A stretch of DNA of 64,000 nt from Laccaria trichodermophora (lineage: Eukaryota > Basidiomycota > Agaricomycetes > Agaricales > Hydnangiaceae): the NCBI GenBank assembly GCA_018417955.1, contig JACTVC010000011.1:618262-682261 (forward strand), given 5' to 3'. The position numbers and the translations under genes were made by a program. The notes beneath the pieces were generated by a model. It saw nothing but the letters and a program-made list of their open reading frames with translations. It ran no database searches and had not been told where the DNA came from. Numbering within the stretch: the first letter of the stretch is position 1; each line of letters opens with the position of its first letter. Below are positions 1-15,231 of this stretch, piece after piece.

Positions 1-158
1 AATTCAGCGTAATTGTTACTCGGCGCGGATGATGTTGCCAGGATTCCAACGAGCTTGGGTCGAGACGAGCATGCCTCGAGATCTTTCTTGACTTCGTCTC
101 GAAAAGCAGCAGAGATCGGATCTGCCTTGAGGAGAAGGCCCTTTCTTTCTGTAGCCAT
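1..158 (-). CDS. MTD1: Methylenetetrahydrofolate dehydrogenase (NAD+), 5' part only
   Basis: Only the first exon, about 52 codons, is inside the window; the gene continues past base 1. The ATG is at 158-156 and the frame is open to the edge. The product starts MATERKGLLLKADPISAAF and reaches a PKLVGILATSS...NNYAE stretch, the N-terminal substrate-side signature of fungal cytosolic MTD1-type enzymes. The family oxidises 5,10-methylene-THF to methenyl-THF with NAD+ in one-carbon metabolism. The start is chosen because it gives the usual short N-terminus before the KLVG motif. The family call rests on this short segment; the catalytic half is not visible. Confidence 0.75.
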   Translation of the reverse strand, partial: MATERKGLLLKADPISAAFRDEVKKDLEACSSRPKLVGILATSSAPSNNYAE

Positions 159-414
159 GTTGAGATTGATGGGCGTGTGTCTGGATCGGGGGAAAGTGCT
201 GGTTGGAGGTTATGAGGCAGATGTAAATAGATCTAAAAATTTTGATCATCATCTTATCTTATCGGAAAGATCCCAAAATAGATTGAACGACAGAGATCAA
301 GAAGGGATGAATATAATAGATAGCAATTTATGTGAAAAGAAAACAAGACAAGAGGTTAGACGATAGTATATGACAAAAATAGCGAGAGTTATCAGTTGTG
401 GAAGTTTCACGCCT

Positions 415-2088
415 TTACCGGATGGCAAATTTGTCAAATGCGCTTTCCTTCCGCGACGATGTCGATGATTTGCTCCAAACCTGCCACATCTTGATCGTCT
501 CCTCCTTCGGACACGCCGTGAACACGCTCTCGCCGTCTGGACTCAGGCAGCTGTGCGTCACCGCGCTCATATGAGCATGTGTTAGCGATAGTAGACGCTT
601 CCCCGACGGATATTCGTGGACCGCAATGGAGTTTGTAAGGGGAGAGGGGACAACGACGCTCGGAGTGACGACGGTTGGACGTGCCTGTTCCCGGGAGGCA
701 ATTCCAAGAGAAGACCGTCGTCGAGAGAGGGGTTGTGTAAACGAAGATCCGTGAGTACTCAAAAGTTCTTTGCAGTGAGGTGACCACTGAAGGGATAGTA
801 CATTAGTGTTCAAGGAGAGGGTATCCAGCGGTTTTGGACAATGGGCTATTTCAGAGGTGCTCCAGAAGCGAATCTTCCCTTCTGGACTGTAACTGCCAGT
901 TGCGAACAGATCACTCTTCCATGGGCACCAAGCGATAGCCTGGTTGATGGGTAAGCATCACAGCAAATCGTTCAGCTCGACGACCGCACCTTCACACCCG
1001 CTTTATGACGCATCTTCGGGCTGGCTGTTCCGATATCCAACAAAGACTTGCATGCCCTCTTGTCCCATACATGCACCATCCCTTCTGCATCCCCACTGGC
1101 GAGATATGTCCCATCCCCGCTCCAACGCAACCCAAGTACAGGTTTTCGATGTTGTGACGTCTTGACGACTTTATCCCGAGCACGAACATCATAGAGCGAG
1201 ATTGTTCCGTCCCCCTTCCCTACAGTCAATACATTGCCGTTCCAACCGAAGCTCTTGATTGGAATAAACTCTTTTGGATCGCCCCAAAGACGCACTGGAT
1301 TCTTTGACCCACCCTCTACCCCTGCGACCCACACCTGTATCCACCCCATGCTGTTTCCAGCAGCAAGGTAATTCTCTGTCCTCTGATCTCCCCATTCGAT
1401 GGCATAGATATCAGCGGGGGGTGGTAGCATACACTTGAAAAGGTGACAGACGACTTTAGTATCGAGATTCTGATAGAACACATCTTTCCCGCATGCAACA
1501 GCTATTAAATTTCTTTTTGACCAGCTGATGGGGTATGCACTTGGATCAGTAGGAATACCAGGGCTGTCGAGCGTCATGCTGCATTGTCGTCGTTTCGCCA
1601 GGTTTTCAACGACTGAAGACACCCGTATAGCCGGAGGAGTTATAAAAAGGGAAGATACACTTCTGCGCAGAAGGCCGAACGCGTTATCTTCAGAGTTAGA
1701 GGACGGCGGAATCTCCGTATCGTCTCTGAAATTGAATATCTTGTCGTCTGCCAGACCGAACTTCTTGCATATACGATTTGTTCGTGGCGTAATGTTGAGT
1801 GGCAAAAATGTTTTTGGACGCAGTGGCACGAATCTGTCCACCTGTCGCTTGATGAATATGAGCCTTTTGTTTTGGAAGAAAAGAACTTACCGCTGGTGTA
1901 GAAGCGGGCTCTCCACTCGATGACTCCATTCCAAATTCCCTCGATAGATCCATTGAAGCCATAGAGACTCTCCGTCGCTTGTGCGAGTGAAGATTTGTGA
2001 CTGACGCATGTGTGCGCTTCCTTGAGCTACCAGGCCGAAGGGGTGTTTTGAACAGGCAGTGACTCTCGTTCGTTGCACTGTTGGGCAT
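415..2088 (-). CDS. Cdc20/Fizzy-family WD40 activator of the APC/C
   Basis: Three exons join in frame (2088-1891, 1841-990, 939-415; introns 49 and 50 nt) to give about 524 residues. Exon 2 opens with a DRFVPLRP C-box-like motif. WD40 repeats follow, with typical Cdc20 phrases such as GDGTISLYDVRARDKV, SGDGTYLASGDAEG and AWCPWKSDLFATGS. The chain ends in Ile-Arg, the IR tail that docks on the APC/C. The family selects substrates for ubiquitylation at anaphase, mitotic exit or meiosis. The sixth-to-seventh blade carries an extra Ser/Arg/Val-rich insertion of about 40 residues after the CKELLSTHG motif. The divergence suggests a meiotic (Ama1/Mfr1-like) member as readily as Cdc20 itself, so no symbol is given. 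Confidence 0.85.
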
Positions 2089-2387
2089 GGTATAAAATCA
2101 GTCGCTCTATACGAACTCGAAAGACTAACGAGTTCATGCTGCGCGATGATTGCACACAATCCAGGTGAAGAATTAAGTGGCTCAGTGAGGGTTGGGTGAA
2201 GGTTTAGAACAAAAGGCGAACACAGTGGCCCTTGAGTGGCCCTGTCATGGACAGGGGGAGAGATCAAACATCAATGCATCAACACGTGACCGCGCAGGAC
2301 AAAAATCGTGATATCGAATTCAGGAGACGAAATGATTCCAAAGTCATAGCGGTAATGAACGTTCAACGTTAACCAACCTTTAACGTT

Positions 2388-3408
2388 TTAACGCTTATCC
2401 TCATGAACACCATTCACCGTGGGTGCTACCTCAGCCTCCGACGGTTCATCATAAGACGGTCCTTCGGTGTACGCCTCAACTTCATCCTCGGCATCGACGA
2501 ATGCAGACCCGGATTGACGAGGTCCTCCTTGCGCCTCATCGTCATCATCGTCTTCATCCATCATCTGTGCCGCACGCTGAAAACGCTCAGTTAACCCGAT
2601 CACTGATTAACGACTCGGATTGTGATTACCTTCATAGCTTCTGCCTCATTAGAGTAGTGCCTTCCACGCGCACGGACAAACGCCGCGTGTTTCGCGGCAG
2701 CTACATCATTTCCCGTTAGCGAGCCATTTCCCGTCAAAGACGATTCGAGACTTACTCTCTTCGTCCATTTCTTCTTCGAGCTCCACCTCTCCGCCAGGTG
2801 CGCGAGATTCAGCTCTTATTTCATATCTCGCATCGTTGGGGAGACTGAAGCTCGTGCTTCTGCTCGAGGCTCCACTTCCAGAACGGGCGGACATCGACGT
2901 ACCAGGCCTACCAGTACTTGATATAGAAGTTCGACGTGAAGAGGGGCCAGATGTATCTGCTCCAGTGGGCGAGATTGATAGCGTTGGAGATCCAGGCCTA
3001 TTCTCATCCTCCATATTAATAGGAGACGAATGGAACCCCAAGTCGAGGTTTGGAATGTCTGAGTGACCCGAGTTTTAGAGTTGAGCAAGGTTTCAACAAT
3101 CGCAACAAACCTCCTTCAATCTCGTCTGTTTCAGCGTTGTACCGCACGTATGGTGTCTTGGGTTCCGTGATCTTCATCAGACTGTCTTTTTGTATCTCTG
3201 TGAGGGCAAGGTTTTCCTCGTCCCATTGTAGACTACTGTGGACGATCGTTAATTAGACGAGAGCTTCTGTTTGTGGTTCATCTAGATCTACTTACTGTGA
3301 ATGGGCGCCTGGCAGTGGTGGGGCGTTCTTCAAGATACCCTTTGGCTTTGGCAGCGACGCCGAGCGAGGGAGAGGAGGGAGGTGTGGTGTGTCTTCAACA
3401 GTTGACAT
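2388..3408 (-). CDS. GLC8: Protein phosphatase inhibitor 2 (Glc8-type PP1 regulator)
   Basis: The ATG at 3408 begins [20 protein letters not shown] and is followed by KGILKN, the inhibitor-2 PP1-binding element. After a short intron come [20 protein letters not shown] and [11 protein letters not shown], the conserved core. A Ser-rich stretch rich in SP sites follows. A later exon carries [17 protein letters not shown], matching the HYNEGxNIK helix that covers the PP1 active site. The tail is acidic (DEDDDDDE). There are about five exons with introns near 50 nt. The family holds PP1 in a reversible inactive or chaperoned state; the TP site is the usual GSK3/CDK target. All diagnostic motifs are present and in frame. 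Confidence 0.9.
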
Positions 3409-3617
3409 GGTTGTATCAGGTTGAACGAGAGAGAGATCGAGGACTTTATGGAGCTGTATGATACAACCTCCGAGTCCGCGGCCTGATTAGGGTTCTTCTA
3501 ATCCGCCAGCAATGCGTAAGTCGGCATGCACAAACTACAGCGTCCTCGCAGCTAGTTGTGTGCTTGTGAAGGTATAATACAAGTCTCCATTGGTCGTACA
3601 ATCTAAAAGTATCCATC

Positions 3618-6507
<2,890 letters not shown>

Positions 6508-6775
6508 GCTTTGAGGTGGGTGGATATCAGTGGATATGAAATGGATATCTGAGAACGCGTTATATGGGCTGCGCCTCAGGCTGGCTGCGCACGCAATGGT
6601 CGTCGTGTCTTTTGAGGCTGTATTCAACTCCTATGATCGAGTTCAGTCAAATCAGCTTACGAACTAAACACAGGCAAAGTGCTTGGCTCCAAACCTCCAT
6701 GAACTCACAAGTCAGAGGCTCACTCTCCTCCTCATAACCAACGTTCTTTCCAAACCACATACCACTGGGGGTAAT

Positions 6776-8268
6776 ATGGAAGCAGACCCCTTGCTGGATG
6801 GTTATCCAGAGATCGACAAACCCTCTTGCCAGCTTCTAGGGCCAACCGCGCTCGTCAGCATTTCATCAACTCGGTGTCACAATGCTCCTCACTTTTCATA
6901 GGTTGTGCAAGCTCTTATGGGGATTCTCGTTGTCCTTTCTCTGGTATATAAAAGGCATAGAGAGGCTCATAAACGACCGTGGCGAATATGGTCAGTTTTC
7001 GTTTCGCTCTGCCTACTTCCCTTCCTTACATGTTTATATGCAAGGCTTTTCGACGTTTCGAAACAAATTGTTGGCCAGATGTTCGTTCATGGGGTGAACG
7101 TCTTTATATCAGACTTTGTCTCGCAAGCAACAGAAGGCAACGCTTGTGTGTTCTACTTTCTCAACATCTTAATTGATACCACAATCGGTCAGCCTCTTTG
7201 TTGTCCTTCCCCAAACGCGTTGTAAACTGACATGACTTCAGGCGTCGGCATGATTTATATAATTCTACATCTTCTCACATATCTATTCTCCGAAAAGTTT
7301 AACTTGAAGGGCTTTGAATCTGGGGTTTATGGTAACCCACCTTCCCTCACCTATTGGTATCGACAAGCCGCAATCTATGTTCTCGCTTTGACATCGATGA
7401 AATTCATCGTAATTCTGCTCTTGATTTTGTTCCCTGGTATCTTTAGGATAGGCGAATGGCTGCTCAGTTGGACGTGGACTGGGGATGGAGATGCACTGCA
7501 AGTCATATTGTGCGTGACTCCGTTAAACTTCTCTTCTTCCTTCTAATCGCTAACAACAGCACTATGGGACTATTCCCTATCATGATGAACATTCTACAAT
7601 TCTGGCTCATTGATTCTATCGTTAAAGCTAGCGCCGTCATCCCAGTTGCATTGGGCGAGGGCACTGAAGCCGATCGCGAACCTTTGTTTGGAGTACCATC
7701 AGACGATGAGGACGACGGTCCATCGTTAGGAGGACGAGATCTCGAGAATCAACGCCCCTCCCATCAGTCGCGTTCATCGTCGGGATCCTTAGCGCCATCG
7801 CGCACCAAGTCATACGCAACAAGTACCACCACACCTGATGAATATAAGACCGGGGAAAGCGCCTTCGACCAGATCACCGACCAACATTCATATCCTCCCA
7901 GTCTTTCGAGTAGCTTCGCTTCTTCCTCGATGATGTCCGAACCACAAGCTCCCAAGGAAGCAAAGAATTTGCTCAAGAAATCGAAACGTCGAAATGCTCC
8001 TTCCCCCCTCTACATCCACCCTTCGAGTCAACCTGCCGTCAACTCTCCACAACAAGCCTTGACAATGCCAGTCACTGTTCCCCGCACACCTAGCCCTGCA
8101 TTGCAAGCTAAACCTGAAGTCCTTGTGGCCACTGAACCGGACAATTGGACGGAATCTTGGGATGACTCGGAAGAATGGGTAAAACAGATAGAGGATGAAG
8201 TGCAGACAAAATTGGTGGGACGCGACGAAACACGGAATTTGCATCATTCTCAGCGACTAGTTGTCTGA
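6776..8268 (+). CDS. STIMATE/TMEM110-family multi-pass membrane protein
   Basis: The ATG at 6776 begins MEADPLLDGYPEIDKPSCQL. Four introns join exons encoding about five hydrophobic segments. The hallmark VSKQIVGQMFVHGVN is followed by DTTIGVGMIY, a YWYRQAA...MKFIV helix and LFPIMMNILQFWLIDSIVKA. The intron after RIW at about 6990-7041 restores the WLFDVSKQ reading typical of the family. The cytosolic tail of about 220 residues is Ser/Pro-rich and unconserved. Members sit in the ER or vacuolar membrane; the animal homologue promotes STIM1 remodelling at ER-plasma membrane junctions and a yeast homologue is vacuolar. The role in this fungus is inferred only. Stop at 8266-8268. Confidence 0.85.
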
Positions 8269-8477
8269 TGGATCTCAATAAATACACGGGGAGACGTTTA
8301 TGACATTACTATTGTACACTAACTTCTGCTCACCGATGCATCTTCAATATTTCAATCTGCTTCCGCGTGGATTCCACGTGGTTGACGCGTCATTTTAGAG
8401 CGCCAATAAATTTCTCGACTGCCTCCTCTCTTCAGTAAGTACGCCATAGTGCTTAGTCCTTCGGATTTTGGTGCGAA

Positions 8478-10652
8478 ATGTCAGAAACACCTACAAAAAT
8501 CCCAGGGGAATACACCGAAGACGCACTGACTCCCCAAACTTTCTCCCTTGAGAACATTCTCGGCGAGCACCATGACAAGATAGAGCATCCCGGTGTGGAG
8601 CTGAGCAATGGAGGCTCCACTGCTACTGGATGGGACCAGGAAGTCATCGAAGAACCTGCTGTGGAAGGTTTCTGTGTTGAATGTGAAGGTAAGTCTCGTC
8701 ACCTGCAAAAACTCCACGCTATTATTTATTCGTGTTACCACTTGGGATGGGTAGACCAGCCTGCGGACGTTGTGTGCGAGACCTGCGCAGATGCTTATTG
8801 TGAAGTTTGCTTTGCGGCGCAACATCGAAAGGGATCAAGGAAGAAACATACCTCTAGACCTTTAGATGCACAAAAAAAAGCTAAAACGAACGGCACTACA
8901 AACGGGGTCAAGGATGATGCAGTTAGTCCTCATAGTCTTTTACCCTCAATTTACAACTAACCAACTGCAACCGATGTAGATGAACGTCGATGGAGCTGTG
9001 GAAGACGGAGACTCGGATGACGATGACGGGGAGCGTGTTGTCCCAGGGCCCTCCATTGAGGTACTTGGCGCCCAACCCGCTATCGGTGCAACAGTGGGCG
9101 AGTGGTTCGTCGAACGCTCAAGGTTTATCCCATTGCGCTTAACCATCGGCGAACGGAAATATCTTCGTTTGCTCGAGGCTGCACTCACCGTCTCAGACTA
9201 TACCGATAAAATCGACACAATCGGGTTCGGGCTCTCCAAAGCCAAACGCATTGTGCACCAGATACGAGAACTGTGTGCTATAATGTCGGGCCTGCTTCTC
9301 TCGGCGGATTATAAACGAGGTCAAGAGCTCTTTTCGGATCGGGATTTCCAAGCGAATGCAAACTTTTATCAACAGATTTTCGAACTTGGACGCAGACATA
9401 AAATCATGAATCCAGACAAGATGCGTACTACGTACGGTAAACTGATTTATCTTCTCCAGGTTTGTCCACTTTTGTTTGTTATTGCACTGACAACTCACGT
9501 CACGTCTAGGACAGCCAAACGCCAGAAGTCAAGGATCTCTTGAGTTTCTCATGTGTGTCGCCTATCAGGACTGTTTACTCAGTTTTGGAGGAGCATGGCG
9601 CCATCGATCTGCTGAGGGACGACCTCATAACGATTGCCACAAAAGAAATCTACTCCGAGGGCCGCTCTCGCCGAGACGTCCAAAAAGACATCAAAAGCAA
9701 AGAGCGTGCCATCGAGGTTCTTTCCTCGAAGTATCAACGGAAAGATCTACCTCAGGAGCAGGTTAGGCAATGCCTTTACTCTATTGGTGACAATCACGCT
9801 TTCTTGCGAGCAAACCGCGATCCATGTGAACGGATGATCACGCATTTGAAGGAGCATTTTCACCCTACCCAAGCAAAGGATGCTCACTCGAGTCTTGCAA
9901 TTCGGAGTGGGAAGGGTGGTGCGAGATTGTCGCATGATCATAGCAAGCAGTATGCATATGTCCTACAAAGCCTCACCCTCTGGCGCGAGATCCTACACGG
10001 TGCGCACAACCTGCTTCTGCTCAAACCCTTTCGTTTAATCACAACCTTTAGACATGTTCCACTTGTGGTCATTGGCTGAACAAGACCTCCTCGCTGAAAA
10101 CGTCCCTTACCGCCTGCGCGATACCGGCCAAGGTCTCAACCGCGTTCAAGCGGCACCGAAGACGTCGCGCATGATGCACACTATCTTACACAACGCACAA
10201 AAGAGCGTGGGTACCTGGATTGGCTCGAGTGTCATCCACATGGGTGACCATAACGTACCCAATGCGTTGCTGTTCATCGACAAGTACACGCAAATTTACC
10301 GGATCCTGCTCCCGATCTGCAACACATTGTCGCAAATACCTTCACTTGCAGCTAAGCCTGCGCTACGGTCATACATCGACGACGAGTTTGGGTCAGTGGA
10401 CAATTTGATACAGGAGATTCTGGGTGACTTCTTCCGTCACGGATTTGATGGATCTGGTGCCGACAACTTTTTCGATGCTGGGAGCTGTATAGATGGTAGA
10501 TTGACGAGCGCATGGAACTGGTGTTCATCTCTCGAGAAGAAGCGGTACTTCCCTGTGTTTTTACTGTCTGGTGAGATTTCCCATACCTCAGGCGTGGTTG
10601 AATTAGCTGACGTTCATCATCAGGATTCGTTGGCTTTGACGGAGAATGGTGA
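8478..10652 (+). CDS. DUF2009 / UPF0652 family protein with B-box-like zinc finger
   Basis: This protein of about 600 residues is spread over six or so exons. After an acidic N-terminus there is a Cys-rich module (FCVECE, then VVCETCADAYCEVCFAAQHR and KKHTSRPL) resembling a B-box zinc finger; the first intron falls inside it. The rest matches the conserved UPF0652/DUF2009 body: ERKYLRLLEAALTVSDYTDK, KRIVHQIRELCAIMSGLLLS, CERMITHLKEHFHP, a WREILHDMFHLWSLAEQDLL junction and a C-terminal SGFVGFDGEW. The family is widespread in fungi and plants with no settled biochemical role. The final exon is short (10624-10652). No function is proposed. Confidence 0.85.
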
Positions 10653-10806
10653 TTGATAGACAGCATGATAGACACTTCAGCGCATACGATACATAGATCA
10701 GGTATCATGATCCTTTTCGGAACCAGCCAGTGCAGCGGGTATGTATATACAAGACCTGAACAGATGGGAGTAAGTACAGCAACACAACTTTTACTTTTGA
10801 TACTTT

Positions 10807-12358
10807 TCAAGCTGCTGAATGGGCGGGTGCATGGCCGGCCAGCCTCTTCGCACTGGAAACGACCTCCAAGATCCCAGCAAGGCCAGACTTCCACGCGACT
10901 AACCGCTTCTCCAAAACCTCCCATTGCTTGCGCTCGAATGTCCTCGATGTCGCGCGGCTGATGTGTAGGCTTTGTGCGGTTTGAGAGAGTTTGCCCCACA
11001 CAAGACCTGCACGAATAACTGTGTGCTGCCCAGTGAACAACGATGTTGGGTGAGATAAAATCAACGCGTTACCATCAATGACCCATTTCTCAACCTCCGA
11101 TAAATCGACTTGCAGTGACTCTGCGATTTTTGAGTAGGGGAGATTGTTCCCGATGTATTGGCAGCCCAAAGACGCTAAAGTCAGAAGACGGATTTTCCGT
11201 TCAAGTTGCGCGCTCTCAATATCTGCATTATTTCAGATTGAGATCTTTGGCAGAGATATGCAGGGCACATACTGTATTTCTCCAGTAGCCCTTGATGGCT
11301 TTGTTCCCATGTCTTGAACTCCACCAAGCCGTCATTAAGGAAGATTTGGAGCAAAGGAAAGAGCTCGTGGTCTTTTGCGTTGATAACTGCGTCTAGTTTG
11401 AAGAGAGGGTCGAAGTCGAAAATGTTGGGTAACCGAAGCGCCGCAACGATAGCGTTGATCGCGGCTTCTCGAGATGCTGGGGAGGCGGATGGGAGCGTGC
11501 GGATATATACCAGGGAATACTCGTATGAAGTGGTACTACAACGTAATTGGCAAAAGGTTTCATGATGAATGGAATCAGACACTAACAGTTCGCCTGCTTT
11601 GGCGTATGCATCCACGATACTCTTGAGGAAGGTTGACTTTTCATCTTGCAAAACGTTCCATTCGGACAACCACTTTTCTACATCGGCTCTTGAAAGCTTG
11701 AGAATTTCGAGGTCGTCATTGGACGTTGCGAGTGTTAGAAGAGTGTTGTACACGGCAAGACGAAGGGGGGAGTTGCGAGGAATTGAATTGAAGAGGTTGG
11801 CAAGTCTGCGAGACATATATCAACTACATGGCAGGGAAAATAAGAGGTATCCAACATTCGGTATTTGATCGACAAACGGTCGGATGGGGATGATGAGAGT
11901 GTTTGAAGGAGATTTGTCAAGTAAGTCTTCGCTTCCGACGAGTCAGCCGGGTAGAGCGCGAAGAGATGCGCGTAGAGAAGGTTGAAGAAGCCCTCGACCT
12001 CTACGACGAATGTTAGCTGTAGAACGTGCACCGATGTTGGCAGGTAGACGCGCCTTTCTCATTACCATCGCCTAAACCCTTCACCTCATCGAAGACTTTT
12101 GAGAAGATAAGTTTCCGCCTAGCTTCATCCACTTCTAAAAGATTATTTCCCTCTTTCGACCTGAAAGCGTCTCGTAGTGGAGATGTGAAGGCGAGTCGTT
12201 CTTCCTCTGGTCGATTTCTGACGAGATAAGTGGACAACTCCAAAATCTGTGATGAGGCGGTCAAACAGCTAATTTTTTCACAAAAATTCAATAATTTCAA
12301 CCTGCTCTTCGTATGTTCCTTCGGCGAATATTGATATGGAATCTGTGGAGGTCACCAT
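10807..12358 (-). CDS. Translation initiation factor eIF3 subunit M (PCI domain)
   Basis: The ATG at 12358 gives MVTSTDSISIFAEGTYEEQ. Several exons then lead through LSTYLVRNRPEEERLAF, an Rpn/eIF3m-like helical repeat region (LANLFNSIPRNSPLRLAVYN) and AAINAIVAALRLPNIFDFDP. The C-terminal PCI winged helix reads NNLPYSKIAESLQVDLSEVE, KWVIDGN and LVWGKLSQTAQSLHISRATS. The stop is at 10807-10809. Length, domain order and motifs match fungal eIF3m, a peripheral subunit of the eIF3 octamer on the 43S complex. It is convergent with the DUF2009 gene, leaving about 150 bp between stops. Confidence 0.9.
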
Positions 12359-12756
12359 TTCGTTTCGATGTGCAGGAAAAGGCCCTTAGTCCAAAATTTC
12401 AGAGGATACAAACAGAAGCAAACAATAACTGTTTCAACATGCATACGCTCCCCTCATCATGAACGTTTGAGCGTATTGATGAACATCATGATTATCTATC
12501 GAGGGATAACCTTGACGCCGAGGAATTTGTGGCTTCCTATACTGATAACTTGTAGTTCTGACCGAGGACCAAAAAATCTGTGCAAAAGATGCTCCTTTAA
12601 CCGCTCGAAACCTGTATGAGCTGGTTGATTTACATCAATAGTTCCAAAGGGGCTAGCGTTGTACGTTTACGTCGCTGGGAGCAAGTATAAAATCCTATCA
12701 GGTCAGCCTTGGAGCTCCTGGAGATTCGCTAGGACTAGCAACGCCTGCAAAGAACC
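12359..12756 (+). promoter_or_regulatory. Intergenic region between eIF3m and the sedolisin pseudogene, with a TATA-like box
   Basis: This stretch of about 400 bp separates two divergently oriented starts and holds no convincing coding sequence. A TATA-like motif (gcaagtataaaatcc) lies about 70 bp upstream of the ATG at 12757, the usual distance for a strongly transcribed fungal secreted-protease gene. No other element stands out. Confidence 0.4.
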
Positions 12757-15164
12757 ATGCAGTATCTGAGACTTGCCGTTTCTCTCCTCTTGGTGACCTC
12801 TATATTGGCAGCCCCTCCGAACGATTACACCCCCCGTATCAAAGAAATCGTTTATCCACCGCGTGGATGGGCCAGCCAAACCATATTATCGGACTTCGCA
12901 TCGGACTTCAACGACCCAACTTTCCCGTTCTGGAAAGGCACCTCTACGAGGTGAGCAGCCCTACCACGAACGCTATGGTCAGCATCTCTCCAAGGAGGAA
13001 GTCCAGGCACTCGTTGCACCCCATCAGGAGACTATCGACTCCGTGAACCAATGGCTTTTCTCGCACGGACTTGCAGAGAGCGATGTCATCAGAAGCCCGG
13101 CAAAAGATTGGGTAACGGTCAAAGTTCCGGTTAGCCTGGCGGAAAAGATGCTCGATGCTGTGGGTCCTGACTTGAGTTCCGTGATGGAAGTAATGCTTAC
13201 ATCCCATACTCTTGCAGACATACTACGTGTGGAAACACCTTGAAGACGGAGACTTCATACTCCGCACCACGAACTACAGTCTTCCCAGTCACCTCCATGA
13301 TCACGTCGATGTCATCCAGCCAACGACCATGTTTGGTCGCTTCAAAAAATCCAAATCTGGTCGGACAAATCCTCTGCCGTTCAGACGCAACAATTGGCGA
13401 TCTTGCCCCGATTGTTGATGCAACGCCTGGAGTCACAGTGGACGCAAGTTGCAACGAGAACATTACCATCTCTTGTCTCCAACAAATCTATAATGCTGTC
13501 GACTTTGTACCTTCCGCCCATCGTAACTCGATCGGGATCACGGGATATCTGGTTTGCATTCAAGTTCCACGCACCCCACAGCTTCGCTGATTCTCGTGTA
13601 GAATCAATCTGCCAATGTGGCGGATTTACAGCAGTTCTTTGCCGAGAAACGACCCGACGCTGTTAATTCTACATTCCAGTTTATTTCTGTGGATGGTTGG
13701 TCCAAAGCAATTTGGTAAGCTTGAAGGGTTTTGACGTCGGCCTTTACCAGGTGGACAGAACGATCAGACCCCAGCCAACGCGGGGGACGAAGCAAACCTA
13801 GATACCCAATATGCATTCGAACTTTCGTATCCTATCTCAGTAAGCATGAGGAATCGGTTTCAGCATTCACGCATTGCTAAAGCACATTTATAAAGCCTAC
13901 ATTCTACTCGACGGCTGGTAGACCACCCTTCATCCCCGATAGTTCACCACCAGAAAATACGAACGAGTAAGTAAGGTCTTGCTTTGAGCTATCTACGGTT
14001 TGACCCCTTTCGCTTTTAGACCCTACACTGCTTGGCTTGATTTTGTTTTATCTCAAAGAGATGTTCCGTTGGCCATTTCGACGAGTTACGGTGATGATGA
14101 GCAAACAGTGCCCTTTTCCTATACTAAACGAGTGTGAAGATTTCGCTCAACTCGGTCCGTAAGCTTGGCACAAATCGCATTCCAACATTGACCCAAAGAT
14201 TAGGTGCTAGAGGTGTTTCCCTGATGTTCTCCTCGGGTGACGGCGGCGTTGGTGATGGAGATGAAAATCTGCTACTCAGAAATGCTTCACAAACGATGGT
14301 CGCAATAAAACCGAGTTCATTCCAACCTTCCCGGCATCGTAAGATCGCTCTTCTTCCCTCATGCTTCCAATCTGATATCCTCAGTAGATGTCCTTAGTAA
14401 AGAAGTCTCCCACATATTGACTATGTATCACTGATTGACCAATTTAGTGTCACCGCCGTCGGAGGCACCTATAAATTTCCCGAAGTCGCTGTCCCCTTCT
14501 CAGGTGGAGGGTTCAGTAACTACGTGCGTTGAGTCTTAACGCCTCATGTGGTGAACATGTTAAAACTTTTGATATCAACAATTTAGTTTAACCGTCCGCG
14601 TTATCAAGACGCGGCCGTGAAGAAGTATCTACATGCCCTTCCCAAAGGTTTATACAAGGGCCTTTTCAATCCGAACGGAAGAGTGACGTCTATCCTTGAC
14701 TAATTCTCATTGATTCTGACAGATATAGGCCTACCCAGATGTGGCGGCACAGTCCAATCGGTTCAAGATTATCATCAAGGGAAGCCCTTCCTTAATTGGA
14801 GGTACATCTGCATCCTCTCCGACATTTGCCGGGTTTGTCGCCCTCCTCAACGACGTCTGGTTGAAGGCTGGGAGGCCGTCTTTGGGTTTTTTGAACCCGT
14901 TCTTGTACTCCAAGGGCTTCGCTGGTCTAAACGATATAGTTTCTGGCAACAACCCCGGTTGCGGCACCCCAGGATACAATGTCAGTCATGAATTTACTAG
15001 AGCTTCCCGTTCTGATGTATGTTCTTCTTCAGTCCACCATGGGGTGGGATCCAGGTGAGCCAATAAATTTCCATGATTTTGATTACTGACTGACGTGATA
15101 TGAAGTGACTGGTCTAGGCACACCCAACTTTGGTAAGCTAAAAGAGATCGTCCTTCAATACTGA
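12757..15164 (+). pseudogene. Sedolisin (S53, tripeptidyl-peptidase type) pseudogene
   Basis: The start keeps a good signal peptide (MQYLRLAVSLLLVTSILAA). The pro-domain (ERYGQHLSKEEVQALVAPH, VDVIQPTTMFGRF) and catalytic domain follow. The catalytic Glu/Asp pair is in GDEANLDTQYA, and the serine is in GGTSASSPTFAG near 14.8 kb. The end is complete (GLGTPNFGKL, stop 15162-15164). Introns of about 50 nt keep good splice sites. The frame breaks at least five times: between PRGW and the LRIGLQRPNF segment (about 12870-12885), before HERYGQH (about 12960), near an A-run at 13342-13350, at a one-base loss producing TGA at 14135, and at about 14262. The family is secreted acid proteases. Neighbouring genes are intact, so decay is more likely than general sequencing error, though draft errors cannot be excluded. 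Confidence 0.85.
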
Positions 15165-15231
15165 GTGGGACGGCAACGTCCCAGCGAAAACCGTGGATAT
15201 CGCTTTGTGTACAGGAGTAATTTCAGTAAGG

